NCBI GenBank assembly: GCA_964213345.1
Contig: CAXOVX010000055.1
Span: 9,842 to 73,841 of the forward strand
Reading direction: 5' to 3'
Source: CAXOVX01 sp964213345
Lineage (GTDB): Bacteria; Pseudomonadota; Alphaproteobacteria; Rickettsiales; Midichloriaceae
Length of the DNA stretch: 64,000 nucleotides
Below, one piece after another: positions 40,194 through 49,716 of this stretch. The notes under the pieces were generated by a model that was not told the DNA's origin, searched no databases, and saw only the letters and a list, made by a program, of their open reading frames with translations. Each line of letters begins with the position of its first letter. The stretch's first letter is position 1. The translations under genes and the position numbers were made by a program.

Positions 40194-40790
40194 ATGCAGG
40201 TTATTGTTTCAGGTAAGCACTTGAATGTGGGAGAGGCGTTGCGCTCATATGTTGAGGAGAATGTCAGAAAGCATATAAAGAAGTATTTTGAAAATGCTAT
40301 ACATGCTCATATTACGATATCGAAAGTGTCAAGTGATGCTCAGTGTTTTTGTACTAGAATAATAATAAACGAAGGTACTGGCACTGGTATCGTAATCAAA
40401 AGTGATGCGGAAGAGTATGATGCGTATCGTAGCGTTGAGCAGGCTATCCATAAAATGGAAGGGCAATTGCGTCGCTACAAGAAACGTATCAAAAATCATA
40501 AAAAACATAAGTTAACACTGAATGCCGTAAAATATACTATTTCTCCCTTCACTAATGAGGAAACAGGGGAAGCTCAACAGGATAATTACGCTCCGACCAT
40601 TGTAGCTGAACAACCTGTACAAGTAACAGTGATGAGTGTAAGTGATGCAGTAATGCAGATGGATTTGCAGAATTTATCTGCTTATCTGTTTGTCAATGCA
40701 AACAATATGCATTTAAACTTGGTTTATTATCGTAGAGATGGAAATATAGCGTGGGTTGATAGTGCAATAAAAGCAAATGGTTGCGAGTGA
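40194..40790 (+). CDS. hpf: Ribosome hibernation promoting factor, long form
   Basis: Long HPF dimerises 70S ribosomes into inactive 100S particles under stress. The N-terminal S30AE domain (residues 1-100) reads MQVIVSGKHLNVGEALRSYV, then a basic helix ending RRYKKRIKNHKKHK. A linker precedes the C-terminal dimerisation domain (about 140-198), with MSVSDAVMQMDLQNLSAYLF and VYYRRDGNIAWVDS. The 198-residue length matches the long form. GAGGGG lies 9 bp before ATG 40194. Two dispersed repeats lie directly upstream; dnaK follows after 161 bp. Confidence 0.92.
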   Translation: MQVIVSGKHLNVGEALRSYVEENVRKHIKKYFENAIHAHITISKVSSDAQCFCTRIIINEGTGTGIVIKSDAEEYDAYRSVEQAIHKMEGQLRRYKKRIKNHKKHKLTLNAVKYTISPFTNEETGEAQQDNYAPTIVAEQPVQVTVMSVSDAVMQMDLQNLSAYLFVNANNMHLNLVYYRRDGNIAWVDSAIKANGCE

Positions 40791-40951
40791 GGTGTGCAGC
40801 GCTTATCATTCGCTAGGTTCCTTGTATATTACAAATGGGATGGTGACATTGATGGTGAAATTATTTCTGTTACCTCTTGCATCAAGTGCAATTGCTCATA
40901 TATCTCTCTCATGATAAATTATCTTTTGAACGATAAAGTAAGGGTATTGGT

Positions 40952-42901
40952 ATGAGCAGTAAAATCATTGGTATAGACTTAGGCACAACTAACTCCTGCA
41001 TAGCAATTATGGAGGGAAAGACGCATAAGATCATTGAGAATGCTGAAGGTAATAGGACGACTCCTTCTATAGTTGCTTTTACAAGTAGTAAAGAGCAATT
41101 GGTGGGACAGTCCGCAAAAAGGCAATCAGTGACTAATCCAATCAATACCATATTTGCTGTAAAAAGGTTAATGGGCAGGGCTTATAATGACCCTCAAATT
41201 CAGGAATTAAGATCTAAATCTCCTTATGAAATAGTAAAGGCTCCAAATGGTGATGCATGGGTCAAAGCTCAGGGCCATGAGTATGCTCCTAGCCAGATTA
41301 GTGCTATGATATTGCAAAAAATGAAGGAAACCGCAGAAAGTTATTTAGGAGAAAAAATTACTAAAGCTGTAATCACAGTACCAGCTTATTTTAACGACTC
41401 GCAACGTCAAGCTACAAAAGATGCAGGAAGGATTGCAGGACTAGAGGTCTTGAGAATTATAAATGAGCCCACAGCAGCAGCACTTGCGTATGGATTGGAT
41501 AAAAAAGTTGGATCTCAAATCATAGCAGTATATGATTTAGGAGGCGGAACATTCGATGTTTCCATATTAGAGATAGGAGATGGAGTATTCGAAGTGAAGT
41601 CTACAAATGGTGATACTTTTTTGGGTGGAGAAGATTTTGATTCGCGTGTCTTACGGTATTTATGTGATGAATTTAAGGCAAGTAAAGGTATTGATTTAAC
41701 GAAAGATCCTTTAGCTTTGCAACGTTTGAAAGAGGCAGCTGAAAAAGCAAAAATTGAATTATCAAGCACGTTAGAGACAGAAATCAATTTGCCTTATATC
41801 ACAGCAGATGCAAGTGGCCCTCAACACCTGAACATAAGACTTTCAAGGGCAAAGTTAGAAAATTTGGTAGATGATTTAATACAGCGCACCATGGCGCCAT
41901 GTCAAGCAGCCTTAAAAGACGCAGAAATCACAGCAGATAAAATTGATGAGGTAGTTTTAGTTGGTGGTATGACTAGAATGCCTAAGGTGATTCAAAAAGT
42001 TAAAGAATTCTTCAACAAAGAACCTCATAGGGGCGTAAACCCTGATGAAGTAGTCGCTGCAGGAGCTGCAATTCAGGGGGCTGTATTGAGTGGTGATGTT
42101 AGGGATATCGTACTTCTTGATGTCACTCCGCTTTCTATTGGTATTGAGACATTAGGGGGGGTATTTACACCATTGATTGAGCGGAATACAACCATCCCTA
42201 GCAAGAAAAGTCAGATTTTTTCAACCGCGGACGATAATCAAACGGCTGTTACGATTCGCGTATTTCAAGGCGAGCGCAAAATTGCACCAGAAAATAAGCT
42301 ATTAGGCCAATTTAACTTGGAGGGTATACCACCAGCGCAACGCGGTTTGCCGCAGATCGAAGTGATGTTTGATGTAGATGCTAACGGCATACTTCATGTT
42401 TCTGCACGCGATAAGGCAACAGGTAAAGAACAGAAAATTACCATACAGTCTTCAGGTGGATTAACTGAGGAAGAAATAAAGCATATGGTTAAAGAGGCTG
42501 AAGAAAATGTGGAATCAGACGATAGACGTAAAATATTGATAGAAGCTAAAAATTATGCTGACAGCACCATCTATTCTACAGAAAAAAGCCTTAAAGAATA
42601 TGGAGATAAAGTTCCTGCTACGGAAAAAAGCAAAATAGAAGATGCTATTGCAGATCTGAAAAAAAGTATGGAAAGTGAAAACCCAGAGGAAATAAAATCC
42701 AAAACCGAAATTTTAATGCAATTAACCATGCACATAGGACAAGCTGTGTATGGCTCTCCCGGGGGAAATAACACAGAGCAAAGTGAACATACAAACGAAG
42801 AAGCAAGTAGTAGTAGAACTCGTGAAACTGCTAAAGATCAAGATGAGAAAGTCGTAGATGCTGAATTCGAAGAGGTTAGGGAGGATAAAGATGTTAAATA
42901 A
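40952..42901 (+). CDS. dnaK: Chaperone protein DnaK (Hsp70)
   Basis: ATP-dependent chaperone of 649 residues. The ATPase domain has [52 protein letters not shown] and [18 protein letters not shown]. The substrate-binding domain follows [14 protein letters not shown], and the C-terminus ends in acidic [14 protein letters not shown], typical of DnaK. AAAGTAAGGG precedes ATG 40952. dnaJ and grpE are not adjacent. CTTGCA and CTCATATA in the 161-bp leader faintly resemble a heat-shock promoter, but this is weak. Confidence 0.97.
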   Translation: MSSKIIGIDLGTTNSCIAIMEGKTHKIIENAEGNRTTPSIVAFTSSKEQLVGQSAKRQSVTNPINTIFAVKRLMGRAYNDPQIQELRSKSPYEIVKAPNGDAWVKAQGHEYAPSQISAMILQKMKETAESYLGEKITKAVITVPAYFNDSQRQATKDAGRIAGLEVLRIINEPTAAALAYGLDKKVGSQIIAVYDLGGGTFDVSILEIGDGVFEVKSTNGDTFLGGEDFDSRVLRYLCDEFKASKGIDLTKDPLALQRLKEAAEKAKIELSSTLETEINLPYITADASGPQHLNIRLSRAKLENLVDDLIQRTMAPCQAALKDAEITADKIDEVVLVGGMTRMPKVIQKVKEFFNKEPHRGVNPDEVVAAGAAIQGAVLSGDVRDIVLLDVTPLSIGIETLGGVFTPLIERNTTIPSKKSQIFSTADDNQTAVTIRVFQGERKIAPENKLLGQFNLEGIPPAQRGLPQIEVMFDVDANGILHVSARDKATGKEQKITIQSSGGLTEEEIKHMVKEAEENVESDDRRKILIEAKNYADSTIYSTEKSLKEYGDKVPATEKSKIEDAIADLKKSMESENPEEIKSKTEILMQLTMHIGQAVYGSPGGNNTEQSEHTNEEASSSRTRETAKDQDEKVVDAEFEEVREDKDVK

Positions 42902-43292
42902 CAATTCCCGCGATACGGTAGTTGGTATCTAAATTCTCACCTTTTTAAGAAGGGAACAAAATAAATAAGTGAAAGGAAAAGTGAATGTGAGAAAAAATAG
43001 CAGTTGCAGTCAAAGCTTATTTAGCTAATGGGGTATCTGAAGAACGTGTTATAGTCAAATAAAGAGTAGTAGTAATGATGATCAAAATATTACATAAATA
43101 TGAAGATTTTCATTTACAGTTACTAAGGTAAAGATGATGGGTGGCTACACAGCAAAGATTTTAGAGAGATAGCACTGGAGCTGGCTATAGAAGGAGTGTG
43201 TAGAAAGTATGAAGAAAAGGAGGGGTGATACGAGTCAAAGAAGAAGGGTAATAAGCCAACTAAAGTGGGTTATGATTGGGTTAGAGCGGAAT
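42902..43292. other. Decayed sequence after dnaK
   Basis: No intact gene in 391 bp. Short readable pieces in shifting plus-strand frames (AVAVKAYLANGVSEERVIVK; REIALELAIEGVCRKYEEKE; NKPTKVGYDWVRAEF) suggest a former coding region, perhaps a mobile-element gene. I cannot assign it. Confidence 0.35.
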
Positions 43293-43413
43293 TTTATGTC
43301 TCCCTGTGGGATAGGGTTAATACCCTTGCCTTTAGGCGAATACTTTAGTACTATTCTTTTATTTTATGTCATACAGGAAAGGGGCTCAATCCTATCCCAC
43401 AGAGAAGCATAAA
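43293..43413 (+). repeat. IS200/IS605 left-end palindromic unit
   Basis: TTTATGTCTCCCTGTGGGAT at 43293 and its near reverse complement at the other edge (CCTATCCCACAG to GCATAAA at 43413) flank 75 bp. The inner part (GGGTTAATACCC, GCCTTTAGGC) matches the left end of the elements at 24723 and 39304. There is no transposase. The outer inverted repeat is not seen in the full elements. Confidence 0.75.
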
Positions 43414-43461
43414 TTTCATCTCAGTACTCATTTTTACGTAATAACATAAGCTTGAACAACT

Positions 43462-45465
43462 CTAATTCATATGTCTTCTGTTTATAGTAGCTTCGAGTGC
43501 ATCAAGTTCTCGCTTTATCTGTACAGTGCGCAAAATATCTGCAACTTCATTATAGCCTTCCTGTAACGCAATTTGCACAGGGGTTTGCTTGCTATGATTG
43601 GCAATAGTCAAATTGGCACCTCTCAGTAACAATATTGATACCATTTTTATATCACGATTTTGCACTGCCATTATCAAAGGTGTATTCATTGCATCATCAA
43701 TATCACTAATGGTATTAATGTTTGCCCCTTTATCTAGTGCGTACTGAGTGCCGATGGTGGAGCCTAACTTTACAAAATCAACTAATGCCTTATTCAAATC
43801 TGTGTAGTAAGACACAATATCTGTCACTATACTATTAAAAATTTTAGTAATATAGTAGCATGGTCGATAACCGTATTTGTCTTTAGCCATAATGTTAGCA
43901 TTAGCACTTAGCAATACTTTTAACATGCAAAAGTTGTTGTTCATGGCAGCTATATGAAGTGGAGTTTTCCCGTCAAGCGTTGTTTTGTTTACGTTTACAC
44001 CTCGCATCACAAGGTACCGTACTATACGCAGCTTATTATGATGTATTGCATACATCAAAGGTGTATATCCAGTGCTTACTTCCCAAACATCTATCTCTGC
44101 TCCCCTTTCTAGTAAGGCTTTAACAGCAGACAGATTATCGTTTATAATTGCGCCAAAAAGTAACGTTGAATATTCTTTCTGATAGAAAACTTTAGGCAAA
44201 TGCTGGTTATCACCACCGTAGTTTTTTTTATTAATAGCTGGAGGAAGGACATTTTTCCTATAATCATAGACTGGCCTATGCCGGATTTGAAGTTGCGGAT
44301 CGATCTGAGATATTTCATTTTCTTCTGGTAAAGTAAATTCTGGCAAAATTTTCTTTGGAGTTATTTTGTTGGTTATTTGCGGTATTTTTCCGGTATTCAA
44401 GTCTTCTTGTACTACATATTTAGACCGTTCCACACTACTTCTTTGTAACAAAGAATTTTCTTTAGAGTTTTTTTCTTCTTTTTTCGTGACAGCAGATGAT
44501 TTTTTTGCAGTAATTGCGGAAAAAGGAGTATTTTCTCCATTAATTTGCACTTTCTTATTTTGTTGTACAATTTTCGGTTTGATGGTCTTATTCTGTGTTG
44601 AACTTTTACTTATCGTTGTATTGACTTCTCCGTTACCTAACTTTACTTCTTGAGGTTTGCTTTCTTGGCTTACATCCTGATTTTTGCCATTATCAGCTAT
44701 TTTTGCTGTCTCTGCATCCGCTCTCTTTTCCAAATCTAGTGTATTCTTATCTGTTTTTACCGCATTAGTGATAATATCGTTTTGTAGTACTACAGATGGT
44801 AAATTTATGTTTGCTTCTTTACCCACTGATTGGTGCGGTGTAGGGCTTAAGTTGAAAGTAGGAGGTGGCATTAGCAGAAGTGAGGAGGGGATCTGAGCGT
44901 CAGACTGTGATTGCGGAAGTTCTGGCTTTAATGTATCTTGAATTTTTACATCGTTTGTTGCATTACTATTGACAGTTGCAATATCTGATAGCCTAATTGC
45001 TCTATTCGAATCTTCCTTGAGTAGCGATTTTAGATTTTTATCGCCCTCTGCAAAAACGTGAGACTCTTCTTTGCTTACTGTTGATATATTTTTTTCGTTC
45101 TCGGCAGGGCTGGGAGTAAATTGCGATATTTGTGGCAGAGATATTTGTGGTAGAGATAGAGGTGGCGTGAAACTTGCTGTAGCACCACTTTCCTCCTCCT
45201 CTTGTGGACTAATAGGAGCTGCTGGTAGCTGTGTAGTTGGGGGAGAAAGCGCATCAATAAACTCATCACTTCTCCTAGCGCTATTTTCGTCGTATTTTTG
45301 GGTTATGCTTTTATCAGTCAAGTTGGCGGCAGCAACTTCAGACGTACAAACACCTACTAGACATAATGCAAATATAGAAATTAATATATTTATAATATTA
45401 TTTTCACTTTTACTTATAGCTTTAACTTTGTAGATTGAATTCAATTTTAAATCAGGCTTTCTCAT
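43462..45465 (-). CDS. Exported ankyrin-repeat protein
   Basis: A 667-residue protein. Residues 1-47 look like a signal peptide with a long basic N-region, hydrophobic ILISIFALCLVG and an AAA cleavage site at 45-47. Residues 50-420 are low-complexity, rich in S, P, Q, K and E (for example SLPQISLPQISQFTPSP), probably disordered. Ankyrin repeats occupy about 430-655: STGYTPLMYAIHHNKLRIVR, DGKTPLHIAAMNNNFCMLKV, then an atypical segment and NTPLIMAVQNRDIKMVSILL and QTPVQIALQEGYNEVADIL. Its start overlaps the end of the popZ-like gene by 14 bp, implying coupled expression. An envelope or secreted role is inferred; no partner is known. Confidence 0.85.
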   Translation of the reverse strand: MRKPDLKLNSIYKVKAISKSENNIINILISIFALCLVGVCTSEVAAANLTDKSITQKYDENSARRSDEFIDALSPPTTQLPAAPISPQEEEESGATASFTPPLSLPQISLPQISQFTPSPAENEKNISTVSKEESHVFAEGDKNLKSLLKEDSNRAIRLSDIATVNSNATNDVKIQDTLKPELPQSQSDAQIPSSLLLMPPPTFNLSPTPHQSVGKEANINLPSVVLQNDIITNAVKTDKNTLDLEKRADAETAKIADNGKNQDVSQESKPQEVKLGNGEVNTTISKSSTQNKTIKPKIVQQNKKVQINGENTPFSAITAKKSSAVTKKEEKNSKENSLLQRSSVERSKYVVQEDLNTGKIPQITNKITPKKILPEFTLPEENEISQIDPQLQIRHRPVYDYRKNVLPPAINKKNYGGDNQHLPKVFYQKEYSTLLFGAIINDNLSAVKALLERGAEIDVWEVSTGYTPLMYAIHHNKLRIVRYLVMRGVNVNKTTLDGKTPLHIAAMNNNFCMLKVLLSANANIMAKDKYGYRPCYYITKIFNSIVTDIVSYYTDLNKALVDFVKLGSTIGTQYALDKGANINTISDIDDAMNTPLIMAVQNRDIKMVSILLLRGANLTIANHSKQTPVQIALQEGYNEVADILRTVQIKRELDALEATINRRHMN

Positions 45466-45781
45466 TGCGTGTGTAGTACTGACGAATGATTTTTTGTATT
45501 TCTTTTTCTACCACTTCTCTTACTATAGTAGGTAAATTTGCGTTTAGCCAATATTTCAATTCCTTTTCTAATATATTTTTTACGACTCCTTCCACCACAG
45601 TTTCTGTGCTGCTTAGATTGATTGACGCATTATCAAAAATGCTGTTTAACGTCTCAGTTTTGCCAGTGGGTACTACATTACTCAGCTCCAAAATATCCGA
45701 ATTAACCTTTTCAAAAATATTTCCTGCAATAAGTTCACGTATGCTATTCAAACTCTCGTTTACTTGCTTGGTAGAAACCAT
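45452..45781 (-). CDS. PopZ-like polar organizing protein (DUF2497)
   Basis: PopZ forms a polar matrix in alphaproteobacteria that anchors the chromosome centromere and signalling proteins. The 109-residue protein has the short N-terminal helix NESLNSIRELIAG (family pattern EEILxSIRxII) and the C-terminal oligomerisation helices LEKELKYWLNANLPTIVREV followed by VEKEIQKIIRQY, diagnostic of the family. The middle linker is short. It overlaps the ankyrin gene by 14 bp. In many alphaproteobacteria this gene precedes valS; here it precedes an ankyrin gene. Confidence 0.85.
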   Translation of the reverse strand: MVSTKQVNESLNSIRELIAGNIFEKVNSDILELSNVVPTGKTETLNSIFDNASINLSSTETVVEGVVKNILEKELKYWLNANLPTIVREVVEKEIQKIIRQYYTRNEKA

Positions 45782-45969
45782 AATACACCGATGTTTGCAT
45801 CTCTATGCACTAATTGTAGCATGATTACAAATTCGCCACAAGGTAATTGCACTGTAAAATGATACTTACTTCATTCACGTAAGCGTACCCCATCTATCAG
45901 AGAAGCAAGGGGACTTATTGGGCAAAATTTGATAATATGCAAGAGTGAGCGTTGTATATGGAAAGATTT

Positions 45970-46100
45970 ATAATAATTTCCCTTTTTAACGTCTACGTTG
46001 TCGCGTTGCAGAATTCGGGTTCAGTCATGTAGCATTGCTACACGCTCCTTCGCCCTTACCATTGGACTCCCGGTGCTCATTTTAAAATGGAAATTGGTAT
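45970..46100 (-). repeat. Dispersed TIR element, copy 7 (MITE-like)
   Basis: On the minus strand it starts ATACCAATTTCCATTTTAAA and ends AAGGGAAATTATTAT. Interior: GCACCGGGAGTCCAATGG, GGGCGAAGGAGCG, CTGCAACGCGACAACGTAG. It is 131 bp and lies between popZ and nfu, which diverge. Confidence 0.88.
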
Positions 46101-46247
46101 TACTTGGTTATATGTGATGGAAGATGCATTTCACGAAACATGAGAATATGAAATAATGATAAAATCTAGTATAATCAAATGGCTTGTTGCACTAATTGAT
46201 ACATAGCAGTATTATCGTTTTTAATATCTATACAATGGCATATTATT

Positions 46248-46814
46248 ATGAATGTAAAAATACAAGAGACGCCTGATCCACACACACTAAAGTTTGTATT
46301 AAATAAGGAAATTTTAGAGCAACACGTAACATATCTCTTCCAGACTGAGCAGGAGAGTAAAGTGTCTCCTTTGGCCCAAGAAATTTTCAAATTGACAGGT
46401 ATAAAAAGTATATTACTTGGTAGCAATTTTGTATCTATAACCAAAAATCATGATGTTGGGTGGGATAAATTGCAAAGCAGGCTCAGTAATATTGTTGTTG
46501 AATATGTTTCCTCTGAGCAGGAAATGATAATAGATTATAACTTTTACTCTGATCAAGATAATGATGATAGTAAAAATCTTGATGATGAGATTGTAAAACA
46601 AATTATAGAATTAATCGACACAATGGTCAGACCTACTGTTGCTGAAGATGGTGGAGATATAAAGTTCGCTAGCTTTAAAGATGGTGTAGTGTACTTAACG
46701 CTACACGGAGCTTGTTCAGGTTGCCCTGGCGCTACCTTCACATTAAAAGTTTGGATAGAAAATATGCTAAAACGTTATATTCCAGAAGTAATAGAAGTTA
46801 GACAGGTGGAATAA
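46248..46814 (+). CDS. Nfu-type iron-sulfur cluster carrier
   Basis: Nfu proteins receive and deliver [4Fe-4S] clusters to apoproteins. The N-terminal Nfu_N domain starts MNVKIQETPDPHTLKFVLNK and contains SPLAQEIFKLTGIKSILLG (residues 1-90). The C-terminal NifU-like domain (about 115-185) has VRPTVAEDGGDIKFASFKDG and the cluster motif GACSGCPGATFTLKVWIENM. The 188-residue length is normal for the alphaproteobacterial and mitochondrial form. It stands alone, with a dispersed repeat 147 bp upstream. Confidence 0.93.
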   Translation: MNVKIQETPDPHTLKFVLNKEILEQHVTYLFQTEQESKVSPLAQEIFKLTGIKSILLGSNFVSITKNHDVGWDKLQSRLSNIVVEYVSSEQEMIIDYNFYSDQDNDDSKNLDDEIVKQIIELIDTMVRPTVAEDGGDIKFASFKDGVVYLTLHGACSGCPGATFTLKVWIENMLKRYIPEVIEVRQVE

Positions 46815-47213
46815 GATGTTTAGTTCCATCAAGAAGTAACGTGGAGTGTAAGGGATTCTGGAGATTTTTCCCAGTGTTCTTGAATGAAAATTATTGCCGG
46901 GCGTTTTCCCTTCAGTGCCTTGAGGCGCTTTGCAAAGTTATATGCCATCAGATAAGAATGCAGATGTACTCTTGAGCTATGCATTTGTAGGAGACGTTGC
47001 AGTGTGAATGTATGTAGTAAATAGTAATGTAAGGAGAAGGATTTTATAACGGTAGTACAGCTGTATTAGGCAAAGCTTGAATTCTAAATGCAACATCTAT
47101 ACCTTATCGCTGAATGTTATTGACTACAAGAAAGAAAATTGTTATCCATGTGAAGTCATTCTTATGTATTGATTATAAAAGTTTATATTTTATTCATAGT
47201 TATAGGTTAACAA
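46815..47213. other. Intergenic region between nfu and rpsT
   Basis: No intact gene in 399 bp. The stretch around 46900-46960 (FSALRRFAKLYAIR in one frame) faintly recalls the C-terminal end of IS5-type transposases, and GTGAATGTATGTAGTA (46988-47003) resembles sequence near 34140 beside an IS5-like fragment. It is probably old mobile-element debris plus the rpsT leader. Confidence 0.35.
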
Positions 47214-47489
47214 ATGGCTAATCATGAATCTGCTGTTAAAGCTCATAGGCAATCTAAAAAACGTGCTCTTCGAAATCGTAATATTAAGAGCAAGGTCAAG
47301 ACGTTTATTTCCAAGGTAGAAGATTTGGTAAAACGGCAGAATTTAGACATCGCGCTGCCAGCGTTTCGTGCGGCAGAGTCTGAGATTATGAAAAGCGTAA
47401 CTAAAGGTATTTTAAAGCTCAATACAGCTTCACGCAAGGTAAGTAGATTGGCAAAAAAAATTAAAGTCTTAGAAAGTGCTAATTTGTAA
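47214..47489 (+). CDS. rpsT: 30S ribosomal protein S20
   Basis: S20 is an early-assembling helical protein that binds 16S rRNA. The 91-residue basic protein starts MANHESAVKAHRQSKKRALR with NRNIKSKVKTFISKVEDLV; the C-terminal block GILKLNTASRKVSRLAKKIK is diagnostic (usual KGxIHKNxAARxKSRLxxKI). No Shine-Dalgarno is obvious. It is monocistronic here. Confidence 0.95.
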   Translation: MANHESAVKAHRQSKKRALRNRNIKSKVKTFISKVEDLVKRQNLDIALPAFRAAESEIMKSVTKGILKLNTASRKVSRLAKKIKVLESANL

Positions 47490-47826
47490 TAGAAAACTTA
47501 CTTAATTCTGTTGTGGGTTTGTTTTATAGATTACGAGAAGGGGTAGTGATGGATGGAGTATATTTTTGGAAATTTGTAGTTTAAAATTTGGATGCAACGA
47601 ATCAAAGTGCGTTCATACATTGCTCAAAGGTTTCTTTTGTACTTGGTTCTGTAGATTTTTCTACACATGGAAGTTTCTATCCAAAAATGCTAGATTTTTT
47701 ACATGCACTATATTATAAGGTAGTATCAAGTCTCGTTTTGAATTATTTCTAAAATACAATAATGTGATAATGAAATGAGAATTTTGCGTTAGCTAGCATA
47801 CTAATTATCGAGGAGTAACAAATACA
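47490..47826. other. Intergenic region between rpsT and rpmF
   Basis: No gene, repeat copy or IS end was recognised in 337 bp. CGAGGAGTAACAA just before ATG 47827 holds the rpmF Shine-Dalgarno (GAGGAG). Confidence 0.45.
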
Positions 47827-48048
47827 ATGGCAGTTCCTAAAAGAAAGACATCTCCCTCTAAACGCAATAAAAGAAGATCGCATCATGCCCTGAAAGGGGT
47901 AAATGTGGTATTTGACGCGAAGACAGGAGAACCCAAGTTGCCGCATCATGTTTCTTTAAAGGATGGGCGTTATAATGGCAAGATAGTATTAAAGATAAAA
48001 GATCGGAAGAACAACATCCAATCTGCTGAAGATGTTGGTACGAGTTAA
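47827..48048 (+). CDS. rpmF: 50S ribosomal protein L32
   Basis: [20 protein letters not shown] is the classic L32 start. The 73-residue protein ends with a charged tail longer than in many bacteria. L32 sits near the tunnel exit and binds 23S rRNA. GAGGAG is about 10 bp upstream. plsX and fabH, its usual neighbours, are missing: a dispersed repeat begins 3 bp after the stop codon. Confidence 0.95.
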   Translation: MAVPKRKTSPSKRNKRRSHHALKGVNVVFDAKTGEPKLPHHVSLKDGRYNGKIVLKIKDRKNNIQSAEDVGTS

Positions 48049-48051
48049 GGG

Positions 48052-48197
48052 ATACTATTTTCAGTTTAAAAATGAGCACAAGGAATGTGAGGGAGAGTGG
48101 GGGAGTGTATAAAAAATATGTCCATCATGACCAGATTCGAATTCCACCGCGCAGTAAAGTGATTCGTTTTTAAAGTAAAAATAAGAGTATTTGGTAC
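48052..48197 (+). repeat. Dispersed TIR element, copy 8 (diverged)
   Basis: A diverged 146-bp copy from ATACTATTTTCAGTTTAAAA to AAGAGTATTTGGTAC. It keeps ATGAGCACAAGGA, GAGGGAGAGTGG and GGGAGTGTAT in family order, but its second half is scrambled. It starts three bases after the rpmF stop. Confidence 0.6.
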
Positions 48198-48536
48198 GTA
48201 ATTGGAGTTGGTACTCTGTACTTGGTGTGTGGGCATAGATGCAATATGCACGAAGATTCGAGCACTGGAATGATACGGCATTCATGGTGGAAGTTGAGTC
48301 TCAGAAGTCAGAAGAGTTTTATCGTACTTTTTGTACAAGCATACCAAACGTGCACAAGTTATCACTCCTTCTTTAGCAGAGCTTTACATCTTTTGCTTTC
48401 ATGGATTCCCTTTGAAGAGAGCTCGAGCAGCAGCATCTTTTCATCTACACCCCCCAAATTTCATTTTATAACGACGTACACATTGAAAATAGACCTCTGA
48501 AACAATGATAACCAAAGGGGCCGATGTCGACCTCTG
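48198..48536. other. Intergenic region between the diverged repeat and flhB
   Basis: Nothing recognisable in 339 bp. Short open frames on both strands lack family resemblance and a plausible ribosome-binding site. Confidence 0.4.
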
Positions 48537-49658
48537 CTATTGCCTCTTCACATACCTTAATTCTTTTTCCGCGTTTTTCAGTAGTGTGCCCTTTAGCTTC
48601 ATGACATAATATATCACTTCAGCTACAGCTTTGTAGTGCTCATATTTTATGGTTTGATCTACCTCAACAGACATGTAAAGCGCTCTTGCCAGTACTGGGT
48701 TTTCAATTATAGGTATACTGTGTTCTGTTGCAATACGCTTAATTTCTAACGCCAAAAGATCTTTACCTTTAGCCAAAACTATAGGCGCTAACATTGAATC
48801 TATTTCATACTTAAGAGCAATCGCGTAGTGTGTTGGGTTGGTAATGATCACATCCGCTTTTGGCACAGATGCCATCATTCTGCTTCTTGCTCGTTTCATA
48901 CGCATAGATTTCAGCTTATTTTTTATCTCTGGACTGCCTTCACGCTGCTTAAATTCCTCCTTCATTTCATGCTTTGTCATCATCATTTCTGTCATATAAT
49001 TATAACGCTGATATATATAATCTGCTGTTCCCAAAAAAAACATAATAATACATACGGTAATTAGCATTTTATTTATACCGTCTAGTAGTAAGTGCAAAAT
49101 GCATCCAAATTCTCCAGTATATGCGTAATTAAATTTTGGGAATTCTGGCTTAATCGTGAAATATATTGCAATGCCAACTAGTGTTATTTTTGCGAGCCCC
49201 TTGCATAATTCAAATAAAGCATTTCTTGAAAAAATGCGCTTTAATCCAGCTAATATAGAAATCCTCTCCAATTTTGGAGCTAGTACTTCTGGCGCGTATA
49301 TGAATCCATGCTGTAGTACGTTACCTACTATTGCTATTAGCGCGAACATGAGTATCGGTAATAGTATAATACCCATACTATCTAGTAATAATCGAATGAC
49401 AGCCCCAGATACAACATCGGCAGAATAGTTATTTTGACTAATAATTGTGTGTGGTGCTTCTATGTATTTAGCTACTGCGTGTATTGCATGTTTACCTAAT
49501 GCGGGTCCAGCCCATGCTATCAAAACTGCAAATGTCGTTAAAGATAGAAATGCATTCAATTCTTTGGAAACAAAAATTTGCCCTTTCTTCTTTGCCTCTT
49601 CTAATTTATACGCACTAGGCCTCTCAGTTTTACTGGATTTATCCTCCCTGTCGCTCAT
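48537..49658 (-). CDS. flhB: Flagellar export apparatus protein FlhB
   Basis: FlhB is the substrate-specificity switch of the flagellar type III export gate. The N-terminal part (SDREDKSSKTERPSAYKLEE, AKKKGQIFVSKELN) matches the family start DKTExPTxxKLxxAREKGQVxRS. Four membrane segments lie at about 33-52, 90-115, 150-170 and 185-210. The cytoplasmic domain keeps the autocleavage motif NPTHYAIALKYE and APIVLAKGKDLLALEIK. The 373-residue length is normal. The protein could instead be a non-flagellar SctU homologue, but the sequence fits FlhB. It lies alone downstream of lepB; no other flagellar gene is in the window. Confidence 0.9.
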   Translation of the reverse strand: MSDREDKSSKTERPSAYKLEEAKKKGQIFVSKELNAFLSLTTFAVLIAWAGPALGKHAIHAVAKYIEAPHTIISQNNYSADVVSGAVIRLLLDSMGIILLPILMFALIAIVGNVLQHGFIYAPEVLAPKLERISILAGLKRIFSRNALFELCKGLAKITLVGIAIYFTIKPEFPKFNYAYTGEFGCILHLLLDGINKMLITVCIIMFFLGTADYIYQRYNYMTEMMMTKHEMKEEFKQREGSPEIKNKLKSMRMKRARSRMMASVPKADVIITNPTHYAIALKYEIDSMLAPIVLAKGKDLLALEIKRIATEHSIPIIENPVLARALYMSVEVDQTIKYEHYKAVAEVIYYVMKLKGTLLKNAEKELRYVKRQ

Positions 49659-49716
49659 ACTATTTTCAACAAATTAATATACGGATTCTTTGCGTTTTGC
49701 GATAAACTTCACATCA

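Noticed and set aside
40860..40910. Heat-shock (sigma32) promoter upstream of dnaK
   Set aside because: CTTGCA and CTCATATA only partly match and spacing is uncertain; mentioned in the dnaK entry, not called as a feature.
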